64,000 nt of DNA from an uncultured Alphaproteobacteria bacterium (GCA_944389265.1 CALXLS010000004.1:1-64000); one strand, 5' to 3'; shown: positions 35,660 through 45,224, numbered from the stretch's first letter. Notes: generated from the letters alone by a model not told the origin. Numbers and translations are program-made.

Positions 35660-36106
35660 ATGTCTTTTCGTGCAACCGTAGAATCCATGTCTAAAATTAT
35701 GGATGAAATGGGTATTACAGAATTAGAATTAGAACGTCAGTTTTTGTTTGGCGTTTATCGTAAACATATTCACTTATCTAAACAGCAGGCAGCGGCTGTT
35801 GCTATGCCGAACTTCCCTGTTGCAACAGAATCAAAAAACACAAATAGTGAACCATCTGAAAAAGCAATTAATGGTTATGCTTTAAAGTCACCTATGGTAG
35901 GTGTCGCATACCTTGCACCAGAACCAGGTGCAAAACCTTTCACATCAGTTGGTGCGCAAATAAAAGCAGGTGATACAGTTGCTTTGATAGAAGCAATGAA
36001 AACATTTAATCCTATCAAATCCGACAAGGACGGTGTTGTAAAAGAAATCTTGGTTTCCGATGGTCAAGCCGTTGAATTTGATCAACCTATAATTGTTATC
36101 GAATAA
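35660..36106 (+). CDS. accB: Biotin carboxyl carrier protein of acetyl-CoA carboxylase
   Basis: A 148-residue carrier: helical N-terminus, linker with SEPSEK (about 70-75), and a C-terminal biotinyl domain with the modified lysine in EAMKTFN and SPMVGVAYLAPEPGA. It carries carboxybiotin between AccC and AccAD. AAAGGA precedes the ATG; accC follows after 11 nt. Confidence 0.97.
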   Translation: MSFRATVESMSKIMDEMGITELELERQFLFGVYRKHIHLSKQQAAAVAMPNFPVATESKNTNSEPSEKAINGYALKSPMVGVAYLAPEPGAKPFTSVGAQIKAGDTVALIEAMKTFNPIKSDKDGVVKEILVSDGQAVEFDQPIIVIE

Positions 36107-36117
36107 GATAAATAAAA

Positions 36118-37515
36118 ATGTCTCAGATAAAAAAAGTTTTAATTGCTAATCGCGGTGAAATTGCTTTGCGTATTATTCGTGCGTGCCGTGATATGGGTAT
36201 TCGTACAGTTGCGGTTTATTCAACTGTTGATAAAAATGCTATGCATGTACAATTAGCAGATGAATCCGTATGTATTGGACCAGGTCCATCAAAAGATTCT
36301 TATTTAAATGAATCTGCTATTTTGACTGCAGCGTTATTAACAAATGCAGATGCTATTCACCCAGGGTATGGTTTCTTATCAGAACGTGCAGATTTTGCTC
36401 AGAAGGTTGAACAGCATGGTTTAATCTGGATTGGGCCATCTGCAGCGATGATTGAAAAAATGGGTGACAAGGTTAACGCAAAAAGAACTGCTATAGAATG
36501 TGGTTTGCCTGTCGTACCTGGGTCTGACGGTGCGGTAAAGTCTTTGGAAGATGCGCTTTCTTGGGCCGAAAAGATTGGGTATCCAGTTATGTTAAAGGCT
36601 GCGGCAGGTGGTGGTGGTCGTGGTATTCGCCCTGTTATGTCTGCTGAAGAAATGCCTGCGGCATATCAGATTACAAAGCAAGAGGCTAAATCTGGTTTCG
36701 GTGATGACACATTATATATGGAAAAGTTATTGTTACACCCAAGGCATATTGAATTTCAGGTATTGGGTGACCAGCATGGTAATGTAGTTATCTTTGGTGA
36801 ACGTGATTGCTCTTTGCAGAGAAAAAATCAGAAAGTCATGGAAGAATGTCCTGCTGCTATTTTGACGCAGAAGCAACGTGACGACATGATTGAAATTTGC
36901 AAAACTGCGGCAAAGAAAATGGGTTATACAAATGCGGGTACTTTCGAATTTATGTTCGAAAATGGTAAGTTCTATTTCTTGGAAATGAATACGCGCCTGC
37001 AAGTAGAACACCCTGTGACAGAAATGGTATATGGTGTTGACCTTGTTCGTGAACAGATACGTGTAGCAGCAGGTGAAAAACTGGGGTATACACAATCTAA
37101 TGTTGTCCCACATGGTCATGCAATAGAATTTCGTATAAATGCAGAAGACCCAGAAACTTTTATTCCAAATCCTGGAAAGATAAGTTTATATGCACCTTCT
37201 GGTGGTATGGGGGTTCGTGTTGATAGTGCAGTATACACTGGTTATACGATTCCACCAACTTATGATTCTATGATTGCAAAATTAATTGTTCATGCACCAA
37301 GCAGACCTGCGTGCATTATGCGTGCTATGCGTGCGCTGGATGAATTTGTAATTGAAGGTGTAAAGACTACAATTCCTTTGCAGCAGAAATTATTAAAGAA
37401 CAAAGATGTTAAGACTTTGAACTTTGATAATCATTGGTTAGAAAACTATCTGCGTGATGAAAAAGAAAAATCATCGAAGAAGGAAGAAAAAGAAGATAAA
37501 GACGAAGAAAAATAA
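36118..37515 (+). CDS. accC: Biotin carboxylase of acetyl-CoA carboxylase
   Basis: A 465-residue ATP-grasp enzyme. KKVLIANRGEIALRIIRA at the N-terminus, AAAGGGGRGIRPV as the glycine-rich loop, FGERDCSLQRKNQKVMEECP, and EMNTRLQVEHPVTE. It carboxylates biotin on AccB using bicarbonate and ATP. The C-terminal end is Lys/Glu-rich (DEKEKSSKKEEKEDKDEEK), which is an addition beyond the usual family end. Confidence 0.98.
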   Translation: MSQIKKVLIANRGEIALRIIRACRDMGIRTVAVYSTVDKNAMHVQLADESVCIGPGPSKDSYLNESAILTAALLTNADAIHPGYGFLSERADFAQKVEQHGLIWIGPSAAMIEKMGDKVNAKRTAIECGLPVVPGSDGAVKSLEDALSWAEKIGYPVMLKAAAGGGGRGIRPVMSAEEMPAAYQITKQEAKSGFGDDTLYMEKLLLHPRHIEFQVLGDQHGNVVIFGERDCSLQRKNQKVMEECPAAILTQKQRDDMIEICKTAAKKMGYTNAGTFEFMFENGKFYFLEMNTRLQVEHPVTEMVYGVDLVREQIRVAAGEKLGYTQSNVVPHGHAIEFRINAEDPETFIPNPGKISLYAPSGGMGVRVDSAVYTGYTIPPTYDSMIAKLIVHAPSRPACIMRAMRALDEFVIEGVKTTIPLQQKLLKNKDVKTLNFDNHWLENYLRDEKEKSSKKEEKEDKDEEK

Positions 37516-37539
37516 AAAGCCGGTTTTAACCGGTTTTTT
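37516..37539 (+). terminator. Terminator after accC
   Basis: CCGGTT / AACCGG (37520-37533), short loop, then TTTTTT. Confidence 0.8.
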
Positions 37540-37593
37540 GCATTGTGTGCTATAAATATTATTGATAACATTCCCAGTAAGAAAGGAGAAAAT

Positions 37594-38793
37594 ATGAAAA
37601 ATATATTTACTGGTTTTTGTTTATTTGTGTTTATATCTGCACCTGCATTCGCATCCAGTTTTATTTTAAATTATCATGACAATACTTTTTATCCAGAAGG
37701 TGATGCGGCAACTGCAGGTATGGGTGAATTAGTCGGTATTTCGGATATATATTATAGTTGGAATTTGTTAAATGGGACATTGACATCAACACAAACAGAA
37801 TGGATTGCAGACGGTAAAGGTGGAATGGATAAAGCACTGTATGATGCTAGTTTTTCTTATCCTAAATTAACACCAGAAAATCTTGATGGTTTTTTACCTT
37901 ATGATGATTGGGCTGGTGCTGCAGAAAGTTTTAAAAATCAACTGTCAGGCATAGAACCTAAAAACACAAATTATTCTAAATTTGATGTTATAAATGCACT
38001 AAGTACTAATAACATGATAAACAATTCTGTTCAGAACAGATTGAATACATCAAGTGGTTCTATTTGGGTTCAGACAGTTTATAATAATTTAAAAGAACTT
38101 GAAAATGATGGCTTTTCCAGCAGTTCCATAGGGCTTGTTTTAGGTGCTGACGGCAAGATAAGTGATTCTTTTAAAATCGGTGCGGGTGTATATGTTGATG
38201 GTTCAGAATTTTCTATTGATGATTCTGATATTGATGTTGCAAATTATACAGGCGTTGTTTACGGACAATATAGAAAAAATGCTTTTTATATAAACGGTAT
38301 TTTTAACTATGGTGTTTCCGAATATAAAGAATTAAACGATAAAAATACAATAGATGGTTATAGCGCAAATTTATATGTTGGCTATAATATAACAAGCGGT
38401 CTTGTTGCGGAAATCGGTACTCATTATACACATGTAAATCCATACGATTATAAATATAGTGATAATTATCATATCAAAACAGAACAAAGTGATTATGTGA
38501 CGATAAATCCAGGAATAAGATATTCTAAAAGCATAGGTATATTTAATTTGTCTGCTAATCTAAGTGCTTCATATTTAGCATATAATGATATTGGTGATAG
38601 GACAGAATATCTATTTGATACTTATGAATTCAAAGTAGTTCGTGGTGAAGATAAGGACAAATTCGGGATAGAAGGAGGAGTAGATTTAGGTGCCAAATTA
38701 GGTGTTTTGTATGTAAATCTTGGTTATGATTATGTACGTAGCATATATTATTCAGACAGCAGTTTCAAATTATCTGCGCGTTCCGCATTTTAA
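37594..38793 (+). CDS. Outer-membrane beta-barrel protein, autotransporter-like
   Basis: A 399-residue protein with signal peptide (1-20, AFA) and many alternating hydrophobic/aromatic strands in the C-terminal 230 residues (GLVLGADGKISDSFKIG, FYINGIFNYGVSEYK, LYVNLGYDYVRSIYY), ending in Phe, as barrels recognised by BamA do. The strand pattern resembles autotransporter barrels; the N-terminal 180 residues are not recognised. The start at 37594 is chosen for AAAGGAG and the signal peptide. Single gene between two terminators. Confidence 0.8.
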   Translation: MKNIFTGFCLFVFISAPAFASSFILNYHDNTFYPEGDAATAGMGELVGISDIYYSWNLLNGTLTSTQTEWIADGKGGMDKALYDASFSYPKLTPENLDGFLPYDDWAGAAESFKNQLSGIEPKNTNYSKFDVINALSTNNMINNSVQNRLNTSSGSIWVQTVYNNLKELENDGFSSSSIGLVLGADGKISDSFKIGAGVYVDGSEFSIDDSDIDVANYTGVVYGQYRKNAFYINGIFNYGVSEYKELNDKNTIDGYSANLYVGYNITSGLVAEIGTHYTHVNPYDYKYSDNYHIKTEQSDYVTINPGIRYSKSIGIFNLSANLSASYLAYNDIGDRTEYLFDTYEFKVVRGEDKDKFGIEGGVDLGAKLGVLYVNLGYDYVRSIYYSDSSFKLSARSAF

Positions 38794-38796
38794 ATA

Positions 38797-38823
38797 AAAA
38801 AGCCGGCATTTGCCGGTTTTTTT
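38797..38823. terminator. Bidirectional terminator
   Basis: AAAAAGCCGGC, loop attt, GCCGGTTTTTTT (38797-38823), between the barrel gene and sspB. Confidence 0.9.
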
Positions 38824-39286
38824 ATTTGTTTTTATTTTTTCTAAATTCGTCCAAAGATACAACGCGACCCTTGTCAGGTACAGATTCTGGTTTTTCTTCT
38901 AATGGCAATTCCATATCATTATCTGCAGCCGCTGCACCTTTTGGATGAAAAGACAGCATAAAGTCAACAGAAGGGTCTTTAAATTCAACCAATGCAGAAA
39001 AAGGTACGCGGATAAAGAAAGGTCTGCCGTCAAAAGTTAATTGAACGCCGAACTCTTTATCAGAAACATGTAAATTATTATAAGAATACTGTAAAACGAT
39101 AGTCATTAAATCTGGGTATCTTATACGTAAAAAATCTGGTAAAACCACCCCTGGTGCACGAGTTTTGAAAGTTATGAAAAAATGTGTCCCGTCGCCAAGC
39201 CCATTAAATTGCGCATGAATTAAAGCGTCTTTTACAACAGATTTTAAAGCATTGTCTAATAAACTTTGGTAATCAATTTTGCTCAT
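38822..39286 (-). CDS. sspB: ClpXP adaptor SspB, alphaproteobacterial type
   Basis: A 154-residue protein matching the alphaproteobacterial SspB: IDYQSLLDNALKSVV, THFFITFKTRAPGVVLPDFL, YPDLMTIVLQYSYNNLHV and FFIRVPFSALVEFKDPSVDF. It binds ssrA-tagged proteins and hands them to ClpXP via its C-terminal tail (VSLDEFRKNKNK). The start at 39286 is preferred over an ATG two codons earlier (39292) because GGAG is then 7 nt away. It overlaps recF by 14 nt. Confidence 0.92.
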   Translation of the reverse strand: MSKIDYQSLLDNALKSVVKDALIHAQFNGLGDGTHFFITFKTRAPGVVLPDFLRIRYPDLMTIVLQYSYNNLHVSDKEFGVQLTFDGRPFFIRVPFSALVEFKDPSVDFMLSFHPKGAAAADNDMELPLEEKPESVPDKGRVVSLDEFRKNKNK

Positions 39287-40370
39287 CTTCATTCTCCGCG
39301 ACCAGTATATTATTTATTGCCCCGTCCTTGCAAGCAACAAATACAGCATTGGGAACATCTGCAAAAACCGTTGCGTCTAGACCTGTTGCCCAAACCTGTG
39401 CGTCTGCGGCACCTAGTTCTGCAAATAAATTTGCGCGAGCATTAGAATCAAGATGTGCAGCAGCTTCGTCTAATAATATTAACGGTCGGCGAGCAGTTTT
39501 TGTATGAACAAGTTTCGCATGTGCCAGGATTAAATCTAACAAAACGGTTTTTTGTTGTCCTGTACTTGTCAGATTTGCAGGTAAATTTAGTTTTTTATTA
39601 AATACCCCAAAATCTGATTTATGTGGCCCATCCAGAACCATTTTATCTCCGACAAGTTCGCGGTTATTGTGCAAGTATTCGATGTAGTTTCTTTCTGCTT
39701 CTGCTGCGTTGTTACCGCTTATCAGCATAGATTCAACAAGGCCAGAAACAGTAACAGCGCAATTTTTTAAAAAGTAGTTTAATTCGCCTGCATATTGGAT
39801 TCTTGCGGCTGCAACTGCCACAGCAGTTCCTGCAATTTGAGAATCTAATGCATCAATCCAATATTTATCACGTCCGTTTTTTAAAGCAAACGCGCGTTCT
39901 GACATAAGTTTAGAAAGTCTTGCAACGCGCCCTGCATGCGCAGAATCAAAACTTGCAACAAGTCTGTCAAAAAAAGCGCGTCTATCAGAGGCAGCGTCTA
40001 CAAACAAGCGGTCTTCTTTCGGTGTTAACCAAACTATACGCAGGTATGCAGATAAATCAGAAAGTGTAGCATTATCACCATCTATCTTGGCGCGACGATT
40101 TGTATCTGCGGAAGAAAAGTATACGGATATTTCTGTGTCATCATCAAGGTTTGCAAATACAGAAAAACCACCATCACCGTCAAATTTTGCAATATCTGTC
40201 ATTACTGCACCACGCAGACCTTTGTCGCCGCCTAGCATTGAAACGGCTTCTAGAACAGCTGTCTTGCCTGCACCATTTGGTCCTGTAATTATTATATTAC
40301 GACGACCATGCGTTTGAATTCTGCATGCTTTATGATTTCTAAAATTAGACAGGGTTATACTTTCAATCAT
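39273..40370 (-). CDS. recF: DNA replication and repair protein RecF
   Basis: A 365-residue SMC-like ATPase that helps load RecA at gaps. It begins MIESITLSNFRNHK, with Walker A GPNGAGKTAVLEAV near residue 36, signature LTSTGQQKTVLLDLILAHA and Walker B PLILLDEAAAHLD. The start codon is 13 nt downstream of the tRNA-Cys 3' end and has no clear ribosome site, so recF is probably read from a tRNA-Cys transcript. dnaN, a usual neighbour, is not here. Confidence 0.95.
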   Translation of the reverse strand: MIESITLSNFRNHKACRIQTHGRRNIIITGPNGAGKTAVLEAVSMLGGDKGLRGAVMTDIAKFDGDGGFSVFANLDDDTEISVYFSSADTNRRAKIDGDNATLSDLSAYLRIVWLTPKEDRLFVDAASDRRAFFDRLVASFDSAHAGRVARLSKLMSERAFALKNGRDKYWIDALDSQIAGTAVAVAAARIQYAGELNYFLKNCAVTVSGLVESMLISGNNAAEAERNYIEYLHNNRELVGDKMVLDGPHKSDFGVFNKKLNLPANLTSTGQQKTVLLDLILAHAKLVHTKTARRPLILLDEAAAHLDSNARANLFAELGAADAQVWATGLDATVFADVPNAVFVACKDGAINNILVAENEDEQN

Positions 40371-40382
40371 CAGAAGAAATTT

Positions 40383-40456
40383 TGGAGGCCTGGGTCGGAA
40401 TCGAACCGGCATACAAGGATTTGCAGTCCTCTGCATAACCACTCTGCCACCAGGCC
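40383..40456 (-). tRNA. tRNA-Cys (anticodon GCA)
   Basis: A complete cloverleaf on the minus strand: acceptor GGCCTGG / CCAGGCC, anticodon loop CTGCAAA in stem AGGA/TCCT, T-loop TTCGATT, discriminator T and encoded CCA. Confidence 0.95.
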
Positions 40457-40523
40457 ATTTAAGTCATGTGCAACTATACTACGCAAAAAAAAATTGTAAT
40501 TCAACAGAAAAATTATATTATAT

Positions 40524-40552
40524 ATGATATAATTTCGGAGTAAGAGAGATTT
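40524..40552 (+). promoter_or_regulatory. Promoter region of the TolC-like gene
   Basis: ATGATATAATTTCGGAGTAA begins at 40524 (TATAAT 40528-40533). An almost matching segment, ATGATATAATTCTGTCGTAA, precedes the macB ATPase (TATAAT 43140-43145), each followed by GAGAGA. The likeness suggests co-regulation. No clear -35. Confidence 0.5.
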
Positions 40553-40555
40553 TTT

Positions 40556-41881
40556 ATGAAAAAAATATGGGTTTTATTGTGTTTGCTGCCGACACAGTTA
40601 TGGGCAGCGCAAGATTGTATGTCTATCAATACTGTTCCAGAAGGTAAGTTAACCCTGCAAGAGGTTATAGAACTGGGGCTTTGCAGAAATCCAGAAACAG
40701 CTTCTGCATATTTGTCTTTGGAATCTGCAAGGTTCAGTAAAAATGCAGGTTATGCGCAATATTTGCCAAGTGTAAGTGCATCTGGTTCTGCAAGTTTACC
40801 ATATAGAAATAAAGAATGGTCTGATTGGTCATATAGCGCATCTATTTCTGCGTCGTATTTAATTTTTGATTTTGGTAAAAGATTATCTGATGTAAATCAA
40901 TTAATTTCTACATGGCGTGCAACTGGTTTTGATTATAGCGAGTCTGTTCAGAACTATGTATATAGTATTATCGGTGCATATTATGCATTGTTAAACGCGG
41001 ATGCAGATGTGTTTACTGCAGAATCGTTGCGTGTTGTTGCACAGACTGCAAAAGATACTGCAGATAAGAAGTTTAAGGCGGGGGCAGTTGCAAAGGCTGA
41101 TGTTTTAAAAGCTGATACGACACTTGCAAGTCGCGTTTTAGATTTAGAGCGTGCAAAAAATAATCGTGAAATAGCAAAAGGTACTTTGTTATCTAAGTTA
41201 TCTTTTTCCGCGAACCAGAATATTGAAATCGCGGATATGCCTGCAGAATTTGGTAATGAATCAGAAAACAAGAATATTGATGAACTTATTGCGCTAGCCG
41301 AAGAAAAACGCCCTGACCTGCTTCGTGCATCTGCAAATAAAGATGCCGCTTGGCATCGCAGAAACAGTGCGTTTTTAAGTAATTTACCAAGTATTTCTGC
41401 ATCTGGCAGTTTATCTTGGAATAATACGCCTAGTGAAGTTTATAATTCGGGGCAAGATAATATTAGTGGCAGTATAGGTATTCGTGCATCTATGCCGATA
41501 TTTGCTGGTTTTGCTAATATGTATAATGTTCGTTCTGCACAGGCAAATTATGAACGTGCAAAAGAACAAGAACGTGCAACAAAAGATGCGGCGGTATTGG
41601 ATGTATTTACTGCATATCAGAACTACAAAACTGCACAGACAGTTCTTAAACAGACTGAAACTTTATTAGCATCAGCCAAAGAAACTGAAAATGTGACGGC
41701 TGGTATGTATAAGGTAGGTAAAGCGACAATGCTTGATTGGCAGACGGCATTGGCAGATTTAGCAGACGCGCATAAACAAAATAATGCAGCAAAATACGAT
41801 TTATTTACGAAACGTGCGGCGCTTGCGTTAGCAATTGGGGACATTAAAGATGGTTTGATGGAGGAAGAAGAAAATGAATAA
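40556..41881 (+). CDS. TolC-family outer-membrane efflux protein
   Basis: A 441-residue protein with signal peptide (1-18, WA-A) and two long helical-coil/beta-strand repeats typical of TolC: AQYLPSVSASGSASLPYR and a second-half counterpart LSNLPSISASGSLSWNN. It forms the outer-membrane exit duct for tripartite pumps. It overlaps the MacA-like gene by 8 nt, and the exporter genes follow. Specific substrate unknown. Confidence 0.93.
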   Translation: MKKIWVLLCLLPTQLWAAQDCMSINTVPEGKLTLQEVIELGLCRNPETASAYLSLESARFSKNAGYAQYLPSVSASGSASLPYRNKEWSDWSYSASISASYLIFDFGKRLSDVNQLISTWRATGFDYSESVQNYVYSIIGAYYALLNADADVFTAESLRVVAQTAKDTADKKFKAGAVAKADVLKADTTLASRVLDLERAKNNREIAKGTLLSKLSFSANQNIEIADMPAEFGNESENKNIDELIALAEEKRPDLLRASANKDAAWHRRNSAFLSNLPSISASGSLSWNNTPSEVYNSGQDNISGSIGIRASMPIFAGFANMYNVRSAQANYERAKEQERATKDAAVLDVFTAYQNYKTAQTVLKQTETLLASAKETENVTAGMYKVGKATMLDWQTALADLADAHKQNNAAKYDLFTKRAALALAIGDIKDGLMEEEENE

Positions 41882-43061
41882 AGAATCAAGAATAAAGAAA
41901 ATCTGGGGTTGGGTAAAACGTCGTAAATGGTGGTTAATATTATTCCTGATTGTTGCGTGGGCGTTTATATACTTCTTTACAGGTAGCACAGATAATAAAG
42001 CAACAGGTTTTGCAACTGCCACAATATCGCGTGGTGATTTGCGCCAGGTTGTGACGGCGACGGGTGAAATTCAACCGTTAAATACCATTAATGTTGGTTC
42101 TCAGGTTAGTGGTACAATTGAAGAAATATTTGTAGATTATAACTCCAAAGTAAAGAAAGGGGATGTTTTATTAAAAATAGAACCTTCCGTTTTACAGGCT
42201 TCTGTAGATGAAGCGAAAGCATCTTTGGTTAGTTCAGAATCTCAACGTGATTATGCAAAAAGTGAATATGAACGTAATAAGATTTTATACGAAGATGGTT
42301 TTATTGCACGTGCAGAACTAGAACAATCTCAGACAACGTACGAACAAGCAGAACAGAATGTTAATAAAATGAAATCTCAGTATGATCGTGCGGTGACTAA
42401 TTTGGGGTATGCGACTATAACGTCACCTGTTGACGGAACTGTTATTTCGCGTCAGGTTGACGTAGGTCAGACTGTTGCTGCGTCGTTCCAGACACCTGAT
42501 TTGTTCGCAATTGCAGAGGATTTATCAAAAATGCAAATTGAAACTGCTGTATCCGAAGCAGATATTGGAATGATAGAAGAAGGTCAGACAGTAACTTTTA
42601 CTGTTGATGCATACCCTTCTCAAACATTTGAAGGAAACGTTCGTCAAATACGTCTATCACCGACAGTGACATCTAACGTTGTTGTTTACACAGTTGTAAT
42701 TGATGTTGATAACAGTGATTTGCGTTTAAAACCAGGTATGACCGCTTTTGTGACGATATTGATATCAGAAAAAAATGACGTATGGAAAGTTCAGAATTCT
42801 TCATTATTATTGCGTAGTTTTGATGGAATTGTTGAAGACCCGGGTGATGCTACAACAAAAACGCATCTGGCAATTCAAAGAAATGTCGGTGGTACCCCAA
42901 CTGTAGTTCTTGTACCGTATGAAAAAGGTCTTGTGACAGCAACCGAAACAGAAATTATTTCTGACGATATACAAGAAGGTGACAGAATAATAATCGGTCG
43001 TTATGGTCAGACTTCTTCGTCGTCTTCTTCTATGCGTATGGGCGGTGGACCAAGAATGTAA
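41874..43061 (+). CDS. macA: MacA-type periplasmic adaptor (HlyD family)
   Basis: A 395-residue membrane fusion protein. One N-terminal membrane helix (about 20-37), a beta-barrel/lipoyl domain (VTATGEIQPLNTINVGSQVSG, IEEIFVDYNSKVKKGDVL), a helical hairpin (about 100-160), the second lipoyl half (ATITSPVDGTVISRQVDVGQ) and a C-terminal domain. It links the MacB-type transporter to the TolC-like duct. GGAGGAAG precedes the ATG. Confidence 0.92.
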   Translation: MNKESRIKKIWGWVKRRKWWLILFLIVAWAFIYFFTGSTDNKATGFATATISRGDLRQVVTATGEIQPLNTINVGSQVSGTIEEIFVDYNSKVKKGDVLLKIEPSVLQASVDEAKASLVSSESQRDYAKSEYERNKILYEDGFIARAELEQSQTTYEQAEQNVNKMKSQYDRAVTNLGYATITSPVDGTVISRQVDVGQTVAASFQTPDLFAIAEDLSKMQIETAVSEADIGMIEEGQTVTFTVDAYPSQTFEGNVRQIRLSPTVTSNVVVYTVVIDVDNSDLRLKPGMTAFVTILISEKNDVWKVQNSSLLLRSFDGIVEDPGDATTKTHLAIQRNVGGTPTVVLVPYEKGLVTATETEIISDDIQEGDRIIIGRYGQTSSSSSSMRMGGGPRM

Positions 43062-43076
43062 GATAGTTGAACAAAA

Positions 43077-43107
43077 AAAAGACCAGTAAAAGGCTGGTCT
43101 TTTTTTA
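43077..43107 (+). terminator. Terminator after macA
   Basis: AAAAGACCAG, loop taaaagg, CTGGTCTTTTTTTTT (43077-43107). It separates tolC-macA from the transporter genes, which have their own promoter. Confidence 0.9.
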
Positions 43108-43162
43108 TATTTTTTTATAAAAATTTTAATATCAGATGATATAATTCTGTCGTAAAGAGAGA

Positions 43163-43903
43163 ATGCATATGAAAAAGCAAAAAGAGCAAGTAAATATAAT
43201 TTCAATGGACAAAATCTGTAAAAGTTTTCCTGTTGAAATGGGGGGGGAACAGCAGGTTTTGTTTGATATAACGTTTGATGTAAACCAGGGGGAATTTGTT
43301 TCTATTATGGGGCCTTCTGGTAGTGGAAAGTCGACATGTATGAATATTATAGGTGCGCTGGATACACCGACAAGTGGTACATATAAACTGTACGGCAGGG
43401 ATGTCACCCATTTATCTACAGATGAACTTGCTGTTGTTCGTAATGAATATATAGGATTTGTTTTTCAACAATTTAATTTATTATCGAAACGGAGTGTTTT
43501 AGATAATGTAATGTTGCCATTAATGTATCGTGGCTTGCCAATGGAAGAAAGAATTAGACGTGCGCGCGAGATGTTAAAACGTGTAGGTCTAGAAAATTTT
43601 GAGTCATATTTACCAACGCAATTATCTGGTGGAATGAAGCAACGTGTTGCGATTGCGCGTGCGTTAGCGGGTGACCCAAAGTTGATACTTGCGGATGAAC
43701 CGACGGGTGCGCTGGATAGTAAAATGGGGAACGAAATACTTAGTTTTTTTAAAAAATTAAATGAAGAAATGGGGATAACCATTGTAATGATTACTCATGA
43801 ATTTGAAATTGCGCAGTATTCAAATCGTTTAATTCATATTTATGACGGTAGGATAACTTATGACGGAAAAGTTCCGAAAGACGAAAAAGTTTTACAGAAA
43901 TAA
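43163..43903 (+). CDS. macB: MacB-type ABC transporter ATPase
   Basis: A 246-residue LolD/MacB-type ATPase. Walker A GPSGSGKST, signature LSGGMKQRVAIARALAGDPKL, Walker B LILADEPTGALD. In E. coli MacB this domain is fused to the permease; here it is a separate gene, 20 nt before the permease. ATG at 43163 or 43169 both possible. Expected partner of the upstream MacA and TolC-like proteins. Confidence 0.92.
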   Translation: MHMKKQKEQVNIISMDKICKSFPVEMGGEQQVLFDITFDVNQGEFVSIMGPSGSGKSTCMNIIGALDTPTSGTYKLYGRDVTHLSTDELAVVRNEYIGFVFQQFNLLSKRSVLDNVMLPLMYRGLPMEERIRRAREMLKRVGLENFESYLPTQLSGGMKQRVAIARALAGDPKLILADEPTGALDSKMGNEILSFFKKLNEEMGITIVMITHEFEIAQYSNRLIHIYDGRITYDGKVPKDEKVLQK

Positions 43904-43923
43904 TAAATAAGCGAGAGAAAAAT

Positions 43924-45141
43924 ATGACATTTAATGATATTTTGAAAGAATCTTGGTTATCCATTAGTGGTAATAAGATACGTTCTTTTTTAACGGTATT
44001 AGGTATCGTAATAGGTGTTATGGCTGTTGTGATAATGGTTGCTGTTGGTGAAACCGTATCAAAGCAGATAAGTGACCAGTTTTCATCGCTTGGTACAAAT
44101 ACAATAATGATACGTGCGGGTGCGGCTCAAAGTGCAGGTGTCAGAACTGGAAACAGACAGACGCTAACAACCGAGGACGCAGAATTTATCGCTAAACTTC
44201 CAGATGTTATGGCGGTAAGTCCTGTACAAAATGCGGCAGCACAGGTAATTTATGGAAATCAGAACTGGGCATCTTCTATGGTTGGGGTATATCCTGGTTA
44301 TGCAACAGTTCAGAATTTAGAAATGAAATACGGTATGTTTTTTGACCAATCTGCAGTTAGGAACGGGTCAACATATGCGGTTATCGGACCACAGACTGCT
44401 GAAGAATTGCAGATGCCAGAAAATCCTGTTGGTGAAACCATTCGCATACAGAATATGCCGTTTGTGATAATTGGTGTCACAAAAGAACGTGGGGATTCAG
44501 CTATGGGAAGCCAAGATGATATGGTTATAATCCCTATTACTACGTTGAAAAAGCGTCTGCAAGGAAGTCGTTTTCCTAATTCAGTTAACATGATAACATT
44601 GAAATTATATCCAGACGCAGATAATAATTTAGCAATAGAACAGATGACGGCATTATTACGCGACAGACATAATTTGACAGATGATGAAGAAGATGATTTT
44701 CAGATTATGGATATGAAGCAGATGATGGAAGCGATGGATACTGTGACAGGTTATATGACGATGTTGCTTGTTGCGATTGCGGCTGTATCATTGTTAGTAG
44801 GTTCCATAGGAATTATGAATATGATGTTAGTGTCTGTTGCCGAAAGAACGCACGAAATAGGTATCAGAAAGGCTATTGGTGCCAGAGAAAAGCATATTAT
44901 TATTCAGTTTTTATCAGAATCTATATTAATTTCATTTATGGGGTCTTTTTGTGGGATGTTAATCGGAGTTGGTTTGTCTCAGGGGATAGGACGCTTTGTT
45001 TTGGGGTATGAAGTTCCGTTTAGCGCATGGCCAGTAGTTGTATCTGTTGGTGTTGCGGTTGTTGTGGGGCTTGCATCTGGTGTTGTACCTGCAAGAAAGG
45101 CAGCAAAACTAAATCCGATAGATAGTTTAAGACACGAATAA
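43924..45141 (+). CDS. MacB-type ABC transporter permease (FtsX-like)
   Basis: A 405-residue permease of the MacB/FtsX type: one N-terminal helix (about 19-42, IRSFLTVLGIVIGVMAVVIM), a large periplasmic MacB core (about 45-270) and three C-terminal helices with IGIMNMMLVSVAERTHEIGIRKAIGA and VVGLASGVVPARKAAKLNPIDSLRHE. These signatures are diagnostic. It ends at a strong terminator. Confidence 0.95.
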   Translation: MTFNDILKESWLSISGNKIRSFLTVLGIVIGVMAVVIMVAVGETVSKQISDQFSSLGTNTIMIRAGAAQSAGVRTGNRQTLTTEDAEFIAKLPDVMAVSPVQNAAAQVIYGNQNWASSMVGVYPGYATVQNLEMKYGMFFDQSAVRNGSTYAVIGPQTAEELQMPENPVGETIRIQNMPFVIIGVTKERGDSAMGSQDDMVIIPITTLKKRLQGSRFPNSVNMITLKLYPDADNNLAIEQMTALLRDRHNLTDDEEDDFQIMDMKQMMEAMDTVTGYMTMLLVAIAAVSLLVGSIGIMNMMLVSVAERTHEIGIRKAIGAREKHIIIQFLSESILISFMGSFCGMLIGVGLSQGIGRFVLGYEVPFSAWPVVVSVGVAVVVGLASGVVPARKAAKLNPIDSLRHE

Positions 45142-45176
45142 CAATAAAAACCGGGTTAATGCCGGTTTTTATTGTT
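45140..45176 (+). terminator. Strong terminator after the permease
   Basis: A perfect 15-bp inverted repeat: AACAATAAAAACCGG / CCGGTTTTTATTGTT (45140-45176) with loop gttaatg. Confidence 0.92.
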
Positions 45177-45203
45177 CGTAAAATTATTTGCATTCTAAGA
45201 AAT

Positions 45204-45221
45204 AGCCGGTATTTACCGGCT
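45204..45221 (-). terminator. Hairpin after gpsA
   Basis: AGCCGGT / ACCGGCT (45204-45221), loop attt; a likely terminator of gpsA, T-run weak. Confidence 0.6.
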
Positions 45222-45224
45222 TAA

